Shown one piece after another: positions 20,478 through 32,132 of a DNA stretch of 64,000 nt. This DNA comes from Pogonophryne albipinna (taxonomy: Eukaryota > Chordata > Actinopteri > Perciformes > Artedidraconidae). The translations under genes and the position numbers were made by a program. The first letter of the stretch is position 1, and each line of letters starts with the position of its first letter. The stretch is taken from contig CM053251.1 of the NCBI GenBank assembly GCA_028583405.1, forward strand, positions 2,634,531-2,698,530, read 5' to 3'. The notes beneath the pieces were generated by a model. That model was not told the origin of the DNA and ran no database searches. It worked only from the letters and a program-made list of their open reading frames with translations.

Positions 20478-23400
20478 AATCTCCTGCAGCACGGATCACC
20501 AGGTTGTCTCACCTTTATTGTTTTGATTATAGCCCATGCTATTCTCCTTTTCATACAGACTGGTCCTGTTTTTATAACACGGCATAGACTTAAAACTTTA
20601 CACTCTTTTTCACATAGTCCGAGTGGCGCGGTTGCCCACATGTGAGTATTACTTTTATATTGTATAGGGATTACTCCCGTACGGGGTGCTTTTTTTTCTT
20701 ACAAATGTTTACTCTTATCCACTGCCATTTCGCTCTTTGTGGTGCGATTGAGAGTTACTGGTTTGGTGAACAGTCCCTGTTATTTTGGGGAAATGCCCTC
20801 AACTTGTATTTGTGTTGTTTACAGTTGTTATGCTTGTTTTGTTCAGTGTTGTTGTCTTGCTCAGGACATGCATGTCTCATGTTTGAGTTGCGTATAATTA
20901 CGACTGTATTAGTCACTTGATGCTGCTATTAGAGGAGGTAGGGGCTGTGCCCTGGGATTGGGCTGGTTATTATTTCATTAACAGGACCAATACAATGTAT
21001 CATGACTATGTCTAATTTAAATACCATAAAGCTCTGTTCTTGGAATGTCCGTGGTCTCCAGAAGCCTGCCAAGAGGATGGCAGTATTGTCATATTTGAAA
21101 AAGGAGGATGTTTCTATTGCTTTCCTTCAGGAGACTCACTTGGAAGACAAAGACATTGCAAAATTACAGAAGAGCTGGGTGGGGCAGGTTTTTGCAACAT
21201 CATACTCATCATGTAGTAGGGGTGTGGCCATTCTGGTTAGTAAAAAGCTTTCCTTTAGGTCCCTTGACTGTGTTAAAGACAGTCAGGGTCGCTATGCGAT
21301 TGTCAAAGCAGTACTCTCTGGTAAGGCTATAACACTTATGAATCTCTATTGCCCTCCTGCTTATCCCGCTGATTTTCTGTCCAAGGCCTTTGCAGAGTTT
21401 ACAGAACTGGCATCTGAGGACTCCTTCGTGGGAGGTGATTTTAACTGCCATCTTAATCCCTCTCTGGATAAATTTCCACCAGGCATCAATCCCCCTTCAA
21501 AGCAAGCTAGGGCGCTCAATTCTATATGTAATGACATTGGGTATTCAGATGTATGGAGGGAGCTTCATCCCACTGACTCAGAGTTTACTTTTTTTTCTGC
21601 CCCTCATGAAAGCCACACTCGAATTGATTACCTTTTTATTCCATGTTCAAAAATGTTCTTGGTTCTGTCATGTACCATAGGTAGCATTATCCTTTCTGAC
21701 CACGCACCCCTATATATGGTGTATTCTCTTTCTGAGGAAAGGGCATTGTCAAGGCGCTGGAGACTTCAATCATCTCTTCTAAAGGATGATCATTTCATTT
21801 CCTATTTTATGTCAGAATTCAAGGTGTTCTATTCAATTAACTCATCATCTACTAATCCCTCTATCCTGTGGGAAACTTGTAAAGCATACTCTCGGAGCTT
21901 GATTATGTCTTTTGTAGCTTCTAAGAGACGCAGAAAGATTGAACAACATAAGCTACTTGAATCTACGTTATCTGACTTGGAGAAACGCTACATATCAAGC
22001 CCAGGCCCAGTCCTGCTTCAGGAATTGTCAGCCACACGTGCTGCTTTAAATACTTTACTGATTCAGGATTCTGAGCGTTCCCTTAAATTTTCCAGACAGA
22101 AGCTGTATGAGTTTGGTGATAAACCTGGTAGATATCTTGCCAATCTTGTTAAAAAGAGGGCTGACTCTCAAATTATAGTTTCTATTACGGATGCCAACAA
22201 TGCCAGATCATTTGATGCCAAAACTATAAATAAAGAGTTTGAATTATTTTATTCCAATTTATACAAGTCGGAACAGCCGGACAATGCCCTAGCCCTAATG
22301 TGCTCATTTTTCTCTGACCTGACACTCCCTAAAGCTTCAGAGGCTCAACAATTGCAGCTCAATGCCCCAATCACAAAGGAGGAGGCATTGTTTGCTCTGA
22401 AATGTATGCCATCGGGGAAAGCTCCAGGGCCAGATGGGTTTGGGTGTGAATTTTATAAGGAGTTTGAAAATATTCTCCTGGATCCCCTCCTAGCTATGTT
22501 GAATCATTCATTTGAAAACGGGATTCTACCTCAATCACTTAGGGAGGCCAATATCTCTCTTATCCTTAAGAAAGGAAAGAGCCCTGATAAATGTGCCTCT
22601 AACAGGCCGATAGCTCTACTCAATTCGGATCAAAAACTGCTTTCCAAAATACTAGCAATACGTTTGGAAAAGGTGCTCCCTTGTATTGTTAACGAGGACC
22701 AGACCGGTTTTATTAAAGGTCGGAACTCCTGTGATAATATGAGAAGGCTCCTTAATATCATCCAGTTATCCCAGGGTCACAGAGATACAGCCCTTGGGCT
22801 CTCTCTTGATGCAGAGAAGGCATTCGACCGGGTCGAATGGTCTTATTTATTTTATGCACTGGAGGAATTTGGCCTGGGAGCTAACTTTATCAAGTGGGTC
22901 AGGGTTCTCTACAATACGCCAACTGCAGCCGTTCTTACTAACGGGCTGAGATCTAACAATTTTTCCCTTCACCGTGGTAATAGACAGGGCGATCCACTCA
23001 GTCCGTTACTATTTGACCTGGCCATTGAGCCCCTGGCCCAAGCAATAAGGCAGACGACTCTAATATCGGGTATTTTCATTGGAGAGAAGGAGCATAAAAT
23101 TACTCTTTATGCGGATGACGTCTTCATATTTTTATCGAGGCCACAAACCTCTATTCCCTGCCTGACCCAAGTCATCTCATCATTCGGTGTTTTTTCAGGG
23201 TACAAAATTAATTAGTTTAAGTCCGAGGCCATGCCACTGGGGTCGATAACAACTATCCCAAGCCTATCAGAGCCATTTCCCTTCCGTTGGTCACCCTCTC
23301 GTTTTGTTTACCCAGGAATATATGTAACTCATACATATAGCCAGATGTTTAAGTCCAATTTCTCTCCCCTACTGGATGCTATAAAGGCAGATCTAGAACG

Positions 23401-24722
23401 CTGGGCCGCCCTGCCTCTTTCCTGGTTGGGCAGGATTGCTCTCATTAAGATGAACATCCTGCCCAGACTTCTTTACCCACTGCAAATGATCCCTATTTTG
23501 TTATCTAACAAGGTTATTAAAGTTCTTGAAGGCTGGTTGAGTTCCTTTATTTGGAGCAAAAGGAAGCCCCGACTGAAGATGGCAAAACTCCAAATGGTTG
23601 GTTCTGAAGGCGGTTTAGATGTACCAAATGTCAGACTTTACCAACGAGCAGCACACCTCCGGGTGTTAGCTGACTGGCTTAAAAATGATACATCCTCAAT
23701 CTGGCTCGACATTGAATCTTCTCAGTCCAAATGCCCTCTGTGGAATCTGCTGTTTGTGAACGACTTTAAATCTGTCAAAGACCTCTGTAGTAACCCTATC
23801 ACTTTAAGCGCAGTCAAAGCCTGGAGATCCATTCGTACTATAGAGGGCCGTGCTCAGTTTTCATCCCCTCTCACTCCCATTCTGGAGAGCCCAGACTTTC
23901 TGCCAGGCTGCCATGACCAGGGCTTCAGAGTGTGGCACAACCAGGGAATAACAAAACTCGGTGATCTGTTTGATGGCCAGACTCTACTATCATTTTTACA
24001 GCTACAGCAGCAATATGGCCTGCAGAAATGTGATTTTTTCCGATATTTACAAATCAGACACTTCATCACCAAAAGTACCACTTTAACAACTAATAATACC
24101 ACTTCACATGTAGAAAAGGCACTGTCTCAACACATATCCAAGAAACGTATTAGCGCATTTTATAAAGCCTTGAGCTCCAATTAATCTTTTACTTCCAAAG
24201 CTACTAAGCAAGCCTGGGAGAGAGACCTGGGCATCACTATTGACAACCTAGACTGGCAGGATATTTGGGTCTATGCCAGGAAAATATCTATTTGTAATCG
24301 AACCAAATCTATTCAGTTTAAAATCCTACATCGCACACATATAACACCTGCTCTCAAAAACAAAATGGATACTAATGCTTCTCCACTCTGCAGTAAATGT
24401 AACTCTGAAACTGGGAACCTTATTCACTGTTTCTGGTCATGTGTGAAGCTACAACGCTACTGGTCTGGTATTGTGAAAGAACTGTGTGTTATTTTTGGTG
24501 TTCGAATAGAGTTAAACCCTATGTGCCTTCTACTTGGTCTTCCAGATGGTCATATTACAAATACCAAACACAAGAGGCTATTTAATTTACTGACTTTTGC
24601 AGCTAGAAAAAATGTTTTGATGTTCTGGATCAAGGATGTTGCTCCAACGAAGAAGTCGTGGCATAACCTTGTAATGGAGTGCATTCCTAACGAATACATC
24701 TCTTGTATGCTTCACTCTTCGG

Positions 24723-27443
24723 TAGGGTTGGGTACCGAGAACCGGTTCCGGTTCGGAACCGGTTCCAACATGTCGATTCCAACGGCATCATTTAGACATG
24801 TGAATTTCGGTTCCGCTTTTCGATGCCTGAGGAAATGTTTCTCGCCGCTCTCCGTAGCCTACTGTATGACTGCGGCGGGGCGGGAAATGTAGCGTTGTAC
24901 CTACACTTCCTACAGCGTAACCTGAGACCAGGGGCCTCATTTATAAAGGGATATACGCTCAAAAAATGGCGTACGCCAGTTTCTACGCAATGTTTGCGAT
25001 TTATAAAATACTAACTTGACGGGAAAACGTGCGGTCCTCCACGCAAACTCTAACCCATGCGTACGCACTAAGCACAAAAACGGGAGAGACGAGAAACTGC
25101 GACACCGTTGGCAGAAGGAAGAATGGAGAGAAATATGTGGAAATAATACCATAAACAAAATGTTACCTCTCATTTATCATATGAAGAATTCATTTTCAAA
25201 CATTGATTAAAGCCAATCTTAAAATGATTAAACAAACGCCTGTTTGAGACTCCTCAGTGCACACAAAAACATAACTTGGAGAAATAAATAAATACGGATA
25301 TGTTATTTAAAACCACCTCGAATATGTTGTGTTAATGTTATGAAATGTTTTCTCATAAATTATGCGGTTTTGCATTTCTATAGGTTGTACGAGCATGGTT
25401 TTATATACTACCATGTTTAATCATGTTTTATGCCGTTTGCTAAGACTTGATAAGTCGCTCATAAAACACAGGAGGTATGGAAACTAAGAACACCATATGT
25501 GGTAAATTGTACAGCTAATATAACACAACACATTAGTTGTATTTCCTTTAACTGGTGATAGAGTTGCTGCAGTGGAGACGCTGCGCACAGCTGATCGACA
25601 GCTGGGACACAAACCACCAAATACGAAAACATAATTCAGATCCAGTTGTCATGACTCCACTCAGGAGGGATTCCTCGATCATTTCTTACAGTCTCTCATC
25701 AAGGAGGTGTCTCCTGTCCCCGGTACAAACACACTGCCTGAGGAAGGCTATGTGTATTTTTTTTGTCATGAACCTTTTTCGGACCACTTATTTATTTATT
25801 TTGGTGACGATCCGACCTCCATGCTGCAACTCTGGTTCAAACGGCATCCACCAATCAATATGATTTATCTCGACCTCCCCAAAATAACCAAAATCTGACA
25901 CGGTGTGAGATGTCTTTTTTAGCTGTTCTGTCGTCATTTCCTGCGATCTTCTTCATAAAGTCAGTCAGAATGAATGAATGAATGGGCGTTTCTTTGACTA
26001 TTTATAGGCAAATATGGGCGTTACGTGAAGCCCGCAAAAGCTGCACCGCATTTCGAGTCGATTGTGATTTATAAAGGGAAACCGGCGTAGGAAGTGCTGT
26101 ACGCACTTTCCTCGCCGGTACGCAATGTTTGGTGAATCGGACAATTTCTGTACCTATTTTTTGGATTTCTACTACGTAAGCAACCTTCCCACGTGAATCC
26201 TACGCACGGCGTTTTAAATGAGGCCCCAGGGCCGGCCCGTCGCACTGGCGTTATAGATGTTCGCCTAGGGCGTCAGATCTGTGGAGGTGCTGCGCTGACA
26301 GCTCTGGGAGGGAAAAAAAAAGTTTTGACCGTTGGTGCTCATCCTAATTTTCGGCCTTGATGTAACAACATTCATAATTAAGTAAATGTAACACCCTTTT
26401 CATCCCGGTTACACTTTTCATTTGCCCTGTACGATGGGCGCTGTAAGTGATGAAAATGGGGGATGTTGGCTTATCTGGCGCCCGCAGCTCACAGCCAAAG
26501 TGTGAGTGAGCGAGGGAGAAAGGGAGGGCGCTGTTGTTATTAGCATCTGGTGCTAGCTGCTCTAACGGAAGAAGAAGATGTTTCTACAATGATGTGGAGG
26601 GAGAGTCATCTCCAGTCAGACTGAGGCTGATAGCTCAGTGAGGTAAAGGACTCTCGGTGTTTAGATAGTTCACTTTAGTCTAAGTTATCTCAGTGGGTCT
26701 CAAACGTTTTGATCACAATTTATGTAAACACATATTTCCAAGGCACTCCTTTATAATTATTGGGATAAAACAGGTTTGAAATCATTCCAATGTATATTAT
26801 AGGACAGTAAACCAGACATATCGTTTTAAACTGGAGAGATAAAAAAATATGCATAAATAAAATAGTAAAATAGGATATGAATGAACAACAAAAATAAAAT
26901 AAGTTACATGTATTTGTTATTGGCTATGGGTTATTGGTTATGTTCACATACTTATTTGATTATTAAAATGTAAACCGATCTTTTTCATATGGGTGTTTAG
27001 AGTTGTACCCCCTAGATCTAGTCTCTAGTAATTCTGTTTAAAGTGCACCAGATTGAAGCATTTTACTTCAAAATGTTCAAACATTTCTTCCCGGTATGCC
27101 TGAGAAGGCAGATATGCTTGTTTTTCTCAACAAGAACTGTTTTTAAATGGGGGGTGGGTTTCCTTTAAAAGTTGGACTGTTGCACTGTTGTAGCTTCAGT
27201 GGTTCTCAGGTTACAGTTACATAGCAGTGAATATAAACAGACTGATTAATGTGAATATTACTGTAAACTAACCTGTGTAAAAGTTTCTCGAATAAATGTC
27301 ATTTTTTTGGTGGAAGAAGCATGTATCATTTTTTTACCCTGCCCCTCAAAGAATCGGAATTGAGAACCGTTAAGAACCGGAATCGAAAAGTAGAATCGGA
27401 ATCGGAATCAGAATCGTGGAAATTCAAACGATACCCAACCCTA
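24723..27443. mobile_element. hAT element in L1 ORF2 with nested MITE
   Basis: 2721 bp with termini TAGGGTTGGGTA at both ends (right end reverse-complemented), flanked by perfect CTCTTCGG duplications at 24715-24722 and 27444-27451. Subterminal GGAATCGGAATC repeats lie near 27370-27420. It contains a nested MITE (24931-26227) and, directly after it, a hAT-like end CAGGGCCGGCCCG at 26227 without an identified partner. No transposase is seen. Confidence 0.92.
24931..26227. mobile_element. MITE with GGGGCCTCATTTA termini
   Basis: 1297 bp with inverted ends GGGGCCTCATTTA and TAAATGAGGCCCC and subterminal CGTACGC-type repeats on both sides. The target duplication is unclear (flanks CCA / AGG), so the superfamily is not assigned. 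An open stretch at 25555-25898 has no recognisable domain. Confidence 0.72.
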
Positions 27444-27819
27444 CTCTTCGGTGGATGCTTTCCAGAAGGTTTGGCTCCCTTACTTAGACTACATTGGACC
27501 AACATTGTCATCTTCCATATTACGAGGGTTTCCTCCTTCAGCCTAGCGCTCCTATGTACTTTGGATTTGACTGTTTGTATACTTTCCTGTAACCTTGTTA
27601 CCCCTGTCATCTGTATTTGTCTATTTATTTTTGATAATTACTACTATCTAACTTAATTTAGTTATTGAGAATGGTAGAGGTTGGGGATCCCTACACTGTG
27701 CAGTGTTTTTATTTATTTTCGTATTCTTATTTACGTACCTTACTTGTCATGTCATGTCTGAGCTGTTTTGTTATGTGTTTTATTTGAAAAATGTAATAAA
27801 GATATTATAAAAAAAATAA

Positions 27820-27835
27820 AAATAACTAAACCTCC
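27820..27835. repeat. 16-bp LINE target-site duplication, right
   Basis: Second exact copy of AAATAACTAAACCTCC. Confidence 0.92.
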
Positions 27836-28074
27836 AAGCCTACAGGTGGAAGCTGGGGTGGTGGTGGGGCAGGCAAGCAGCAGCGACGTGGAAGTAGCTG
27901 CAGCAATAGCAGCAGCAAGCAAAGCATAGAGAGATATCTGGCAGGTTAAATAGAGCGGCATATTAAGGAGACTCTGTTTGGTTGGTTGTAGAGTGGCAAG
28001 GGGCGTTATGTATGAATGCAGCATAAGTGCTCAAGTTGACTGCCTGAACTAGCTTGCAGGCTTCGCCCCATTTA

Positions 28075-29080
28075 TCACCAAAAATGTTAAGAATGTTTTT
28101 AGAGAAAGTTATCCTACCTTTCAGAAGAACATTCTGGGAACCAAACTAAAACGTCCCGCTGAAAACGTTTTAAGAACAGTAGGGCATAATGTTCTAACAA
28201 TGTTATCAAAAACATCTTGAGAAGGTTATCAAAAACATCTTAAGAAGGTTATCACCAAGCATTTCAAGAATGTTTTTAAAGAACGTTATCCTACCTTTCA
28301 GTAGAACATTCTGGGAACCAAAATAAAACATCCCGCTGAAAACATTCCTAGAACAATGAATGGTAACAAAAATTTCTAGCTGAACTCACACATGCTACCG
28401 CAAACATGCAATATCTGCTTACAGCTTATCATGAATTACATGCTTGTTTGTTTGTTTCAAAAGGAAAATATAGTGACATCAAATTTTTTTTAAAACATCC
28501 ATTTCAAACAAATGCAACAAGTTTGTTTTTTTAAAGCGCTCTAGAAATAAATCTGATGTTTCATTTGTTATCATGTAACATTGAGGGAACGTTTTATAAA
28601 GAACATCTTTAATCTGTTACCCCAACAACATCCAAAACACATCCTTAGAATGTTGCAGGCAAAACGTTCCACTTTTGTTAACATATCACATTAAAGGAAC
28701 GTTTTATAAAACACTTTCTGTCATCTCAGGCCTCAATAACATCCTGAAAACATTTTCAGAATGTTTCTTGGAGAATGTTCTTCATTTGTTGTCATGTAAC
28801 ATTGAGGGAACGTTTTATAAAGAAGATCTTTAATGTGTTACCCCAACAACGTCCAAAACACATCCATAGCAGGCAAAATAGCAGATAAAATCCTCAAAAC
28901 ATCCTCTGAATGTTGCAGTTAAAACGTTATTTCTTAGTTAACCTTAAACGTTATAGGAACATTATTTGAAATAATAAACATCCTAAAAAGGTTCTTTGAA
29001 CATCAGATTAAAACATTTCTTTAAAACATTATTAGAACCTGTAGGTAATGTTAGCCAAAGTTGTGAGAACGTTCCCCGCT
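28075..29080. repeat. Satellite-like AACGTT repeat block
   Basis: Long imperfect repeats built around GTTCTGGGAACC and GGAACGTTTTATAAAG. One ~80-bp segment at 28087 recurs at 28268; another at 28576 recurs at 28796. The block ends GAACGTTCCCCGCTAGCTGG. It is non-coding and resembles a dispersed fish repeat; the autonomous source is unknown. Confidence 0.7.
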
Positions 29081-29144
29081 AGCTGGGGAGGCATTGCACA
29101 CGTTTTACCCCGAGTTAATAGCAGATATTTGTTTGTTGTTTCAG

Positions 29145-29232
29145 ATTGACCAGAACCCCAGAGAAGACTTCAACCTGACATCAGACGGACAATTCAACGG
29201 CATAAAGTCGCTGGTGCTGGGCAGAGTGCACG
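29145..29232 (+). CDS. Orphan internal exon of an unidentified host gene
   Basis: An 88-nt block has a strong acceptor (TTTGTTTGTTGTTTCAG) and donor (G/GTAAGAGAG). It is open in one frame and encodes about 29 residues: IDQNPREDFNLTSDGQFNG, then KSLVLGRVH. Codon use and composition differ from the AT-rich flanks, and no repeat terminus is near. It looks like one exon of a conserved protein with phase 0 in and phase 1 out. I do not recognise the family, and no neighbouring exon was found in the window. Confidence 0.62.
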
Positions 29233-30078
29233 GTAAGAGAGAGACGCAGTAAAGCAGAGGCCTTTTTAGTTAGAGAGCAGCTTTAATGCCATCCAACATG
29301 TGCTTTCCTATGACAATTTGCAGGAATAAATTAAGTATAAGTACTAAGAAGAAAATATAAACACACGGTTTTAGTACTGACTGCTGAGTAGTGCTGGGTT
29401 AAGAGGAAATACAGAAAACTAAAACAGCAAATGGTAAAGATTGAATTAGTCACATAATGTTTACAGACGACATATGGCTAATGGCCAACTGCAGTCCTTG
29501 GGCAGGTACACAATAAAACAATCTCTATCACACTCACAATTAGAAAACAGACTAAAGTATAAAATCAAAACCTTAGAAAATGTTTGTTGGATCGAACACA
29601 TTGTTTTTCTTTTAATAACATCCATGGGAGTAATTATTTTTTCCATATGTGAGTGCTTGTAAAGAATATCTTATGTTGTTTTGAATGGTGGTTCAGACAC
29701 TTTTTACAGCATGCTCTGCAACGTAAGCCAACTATTTCCTTAGCAATACTTTAAGAAGGTGGAAGACTATTCCCGTATCAACAACCTACTGGCGACATAA
29801 ACTCTGACCCAACATGAATAAAATGACCTCAAGACCAGAACTACTCAATATCTGTTTCCTCGTGTGTGTCTGGTTCAACAAAATGTCTTCACAACCAAAC
29901 TTGACCAAATTAATTCAGACAATTTTTACAGTTTTTAAGCCTCTGTGATCAATCCTCTTTATTGTCTTAGTGCTCAAACACCATCTTAGTTGTAAAAAGC
30001 AACAAGTGATAGAAAACTCAGATTCACATTTTCTCCATCAGCTTTGTAAGATAGCATAAAAATGAAGACCAAAACAAC
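29233..30078. other. Unassigned AT-rich interval
   Basis: Intron-like sequence downstream of the orphan exon. No repeats with clear ends and no credible coding frames. Confidence 0.4.
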
Positions 30079-30475
30079 TGTTACGGTTGCTGTTTCTGTC
30101 TGCTCATTAATCTGCCTGTGAGTGTTTTCAGCTGTGTGTGTAATATTTAAATAAGCTGCGCAGTAGCCCTGACGTCATTGGCTGCCCGTCCTCTGGTCCG
30201 CCTCCGAAGATCGTGATTGGAGCACGCCGGACCCGACGTCTTCCAGTCGCAGCGCACCCCGCCGGCGCACCCCGCCGGCGCACCCCGCCGGCGCACACCG
30301 CCGGCGCACACCTGCTGCAGATGATTATAAAGCCCGGGAACAACTACCACTCTGGAGGCTCTGTTGAGTGAACAGACGTCTCTCGCTATTTGCTCTTCGT
30401 TCTGGGGGTTAACTTGTGTGGACCGTGTTATTGTGATTAGCAGTATTGTTGTGATTAGATGTGCTTAGATTAGTT
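30079..30475 (+). repeat. LTR fragment, same family as the solo LTR at 16520
   Basis: Begins TGTTACGG like the minus-strand solo LTR and stays alignable up to TTAGATTAGTT at 30475, where a DIRS element starts. It differs mainly by an expanded 12-bp GC-rich repeat at 30252-30311. The rest of the LTR is not seen in the window. Confidence 0.85.
30252..30311 (+). repeat. 12-bp GC-rich minisatellite inside LTR
   Basis: About five copies of CCGCCGGCGCAC; the sister LTR has a single copy at the equivalent place. Confidence 0.88.
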
Positions 30476-31159
30476 CTATTTCGTATATGGCTTCGCCCTC
30501 TAAGGCTATCGCTATTGGGTTATCCCTCTGCGCCCCCGCGCAGCACTGAAACACTTGTAGTCCACGCCCACCCGCCAGGTGGGCCCCATCCTCGGGCCTC
30601 CTTCCGGTATAAATAGGAAGGGAGCCCGGCAATCTGCTCTAGTGATGGGAATTCCGATTCCCTTCGGGGACACGAATCTTTTGATTCAGTTCACTTGAAA
30701 GATTCGTTCACTGATTCGTTCACCGGTTCGCGAACGACTTCTGGTGATTTGCACGTTCGCGAACGATTCGTCTTTGTACTTAATTCGTTCAGTGAGTCTT
30801 CACTACTGCCGAAGTCCGTACAAGAAGTTTGCTGGCGTAACATGTATGATATTAAAACACATTTTACACCTCACCTTGTTGCCCCATGAATTATGCTCTG
30901 GGAATAGGCTACATATTATTTAAGAAATATAATTGGCCATTGTTAAATCTCTCATAAATGTGTGCCTGACTATACGATGTATTACAGCAGACTAGCACGT
31001 TATACTTTCAAACCCATGCACGTACTATGTGGCCTAACTTAAATCCCAAAGCATTAAACTCCATTTGGCCGAGTTCAAAGTGAATAAAAAAATATATCCT
31101 CTACATCGGTGACGATTTATTCATATTCTATAGTATGTACCCATCTATGTTTACCTTTA

Positions 31160-31835
31160 GCTAGCGGCTAAGCTAGCTGGACGCTACGGAGCCCAGCTAT
31201 CCGCCCTCTGAAGCTTTTAGGGCGGACAGGGAGAGAAGAATGTCCCGCTAACACTGTGTGTGTGTGTGTTTCACATTAGCGGGATGCTATGGAGCTCAGG
31301 TATCCGCCATCTGAAGCTTTTAGGGCCGACAGTGGGAGGAGAATACAACGCTGTGTGTATTTATCGCTAAGCTAGCGGCTAAGCTAGCTGGACGCTACGG
31401 AGCCCAGCTATCCGCCCTCTGAAGCTTTTAGGGCCGACAGGGAGAGGAGAATGTCCCGCTAACGCTGTGTGTGTGTGTTTCACATTAGCGGGATGCTATG
31501 GAGCTCAGGTATCCGCCATCTGAAGCTTTTAGGGTCGACAGGGGGAGGAGAATACAACGCTGTGTGTATTTATCGCTAAGCTAGCGGCTAAGCTAGCTGG
31601 ACGCTACGGAGCCCAGCTATCCGCCCTCTGAAGCTTTTAGGGCCGACAGGGGGAGAATACAACGCTGTGTGTATTTATCGCTAAGCTAGCTGGACGCTAC
31701 GGAGCCCAGCTATCCGCCCTCTGAAGCTTTTAGTGCCGACAAGGGGAGGAGAATACAACGATGTGTGTATTTATCGCTAAGCTAGCTGGACGCTACGGTT
31801 CCGGTATCCGTCCTCTTTATTGCGGACAGGTTGAG
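31160..31835. repeat. ~100-bp tandem repeat array in hAT
   Basis: About seven units share GCTATCCGCCCTCTGAAGCT or GGTATCCGCCATCTGAAGCT and CTAAGCTAGC. The first four alternate two variants (one with GGACGCTACGG, one with GGATGCTATGG), giving a ~200-bp higher-order period; later units are of one type. Confidence 0.85.
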
Positions 31836-31873
<38 letters not shown>

Positions 31874-31890
31874 GTGTGTGTGTGTGTGTC
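31836..31890. repeat. GT microsatellite
   Basis: Nearly pure GT repeat with one GC interruption. Confidence 0.95.
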
Positions 31891-32132
31891 GGAGCTCAGG
31901 TGAGAGGGCTCTGATTACAGTACACTGTAGGAAACAGTTCAGAACTGTTTCCTACAGTTCTTTAAGTTCGTCGTTCGCGAACGAATCGTTTTGTGGGAGG
32001 AATCAGTTCATCTCGTTCACTTCAAAGATTCGTTCAAAAAGAACGAATCGTTCGCGAACGACCCATCACTAATCTGCTCCCTCTTTTCTTCAGCAACCAG
32101 CACAGTACTGAAGCACAGAAAAAGTCAAAGTC

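Larger units (their letters stand above)
21002..27546 (+). pseudogene. L1-type ORF2: endonuclease and reverse transcriptase
   Basis: The frame starts at 21002. The AP-like endonuclease (LCSWNVRGLQKPAKR, FLQETHL, GGDFNC, SDHAPL) covers about residues 10-240. RT follows, with PGPDG, QTGFIKGR, LSLDAEKAFDRV, NRQGDPLSPLLF and the catalytic YADDV at 23108-23122. In-frame stops are TAG at 23213-23215 and TAA at 24182-24184; the same frame continues to 24722, where a hAT cuts it. It includes a Cys-rich CX2C...HCFWSC motif (24390-24450). After 27451 the frame runs on to TAG at 27544-27546. ORF2 nicks target DNA and copies LINE RNA; only two stops and the hAT inactivate it. Confidence 0.92.
18235..27819 (+). 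mobile_element. Full-length L1-type LINE with two nested hATs
   Basis: The element has a GC-rich 5' UTR, ORF1, an inter-ORF region, ORF2 (endonuclease and RT), a 3' UTR, AATAAA at 27796 and an A-rich tail, bracketed by a perfect 16-bp target duplication. Removing the two hATs leaves about 5.6 kb, a normal full-length size. ORF1 is cut by a hAT at 19133-20348 and ORF2 by one at 24723-27443; both readings resume in phase after the insertions. ORF2 otherwise has only two stop codons, so this was an active-looking copy before the hATs entered. Confidence 0.93.
30640..32071. mobile_element. hAT non-autonomous element with ~100-bp internal tandem repeats
   Basis: 1432 bp with ends TAGTGATGGG and CCCATCACTA, flanked by perfect ATCTGCTC duplications at 30632-30639 and 32072-32079. 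Palindromic GTTCGCGAACG motifs lie near both ends. The centre (31160-31830) is a tandem array, followed by a GT microsatellite. No transposase. Confidence 0.93.

Noticed and set aside
28075..29080. CRISPR-like array from the repeated AACGTT blocks
   Set aside because: Repeats are imperfect, irregularly spaced, and the context is a vertebrate genome.
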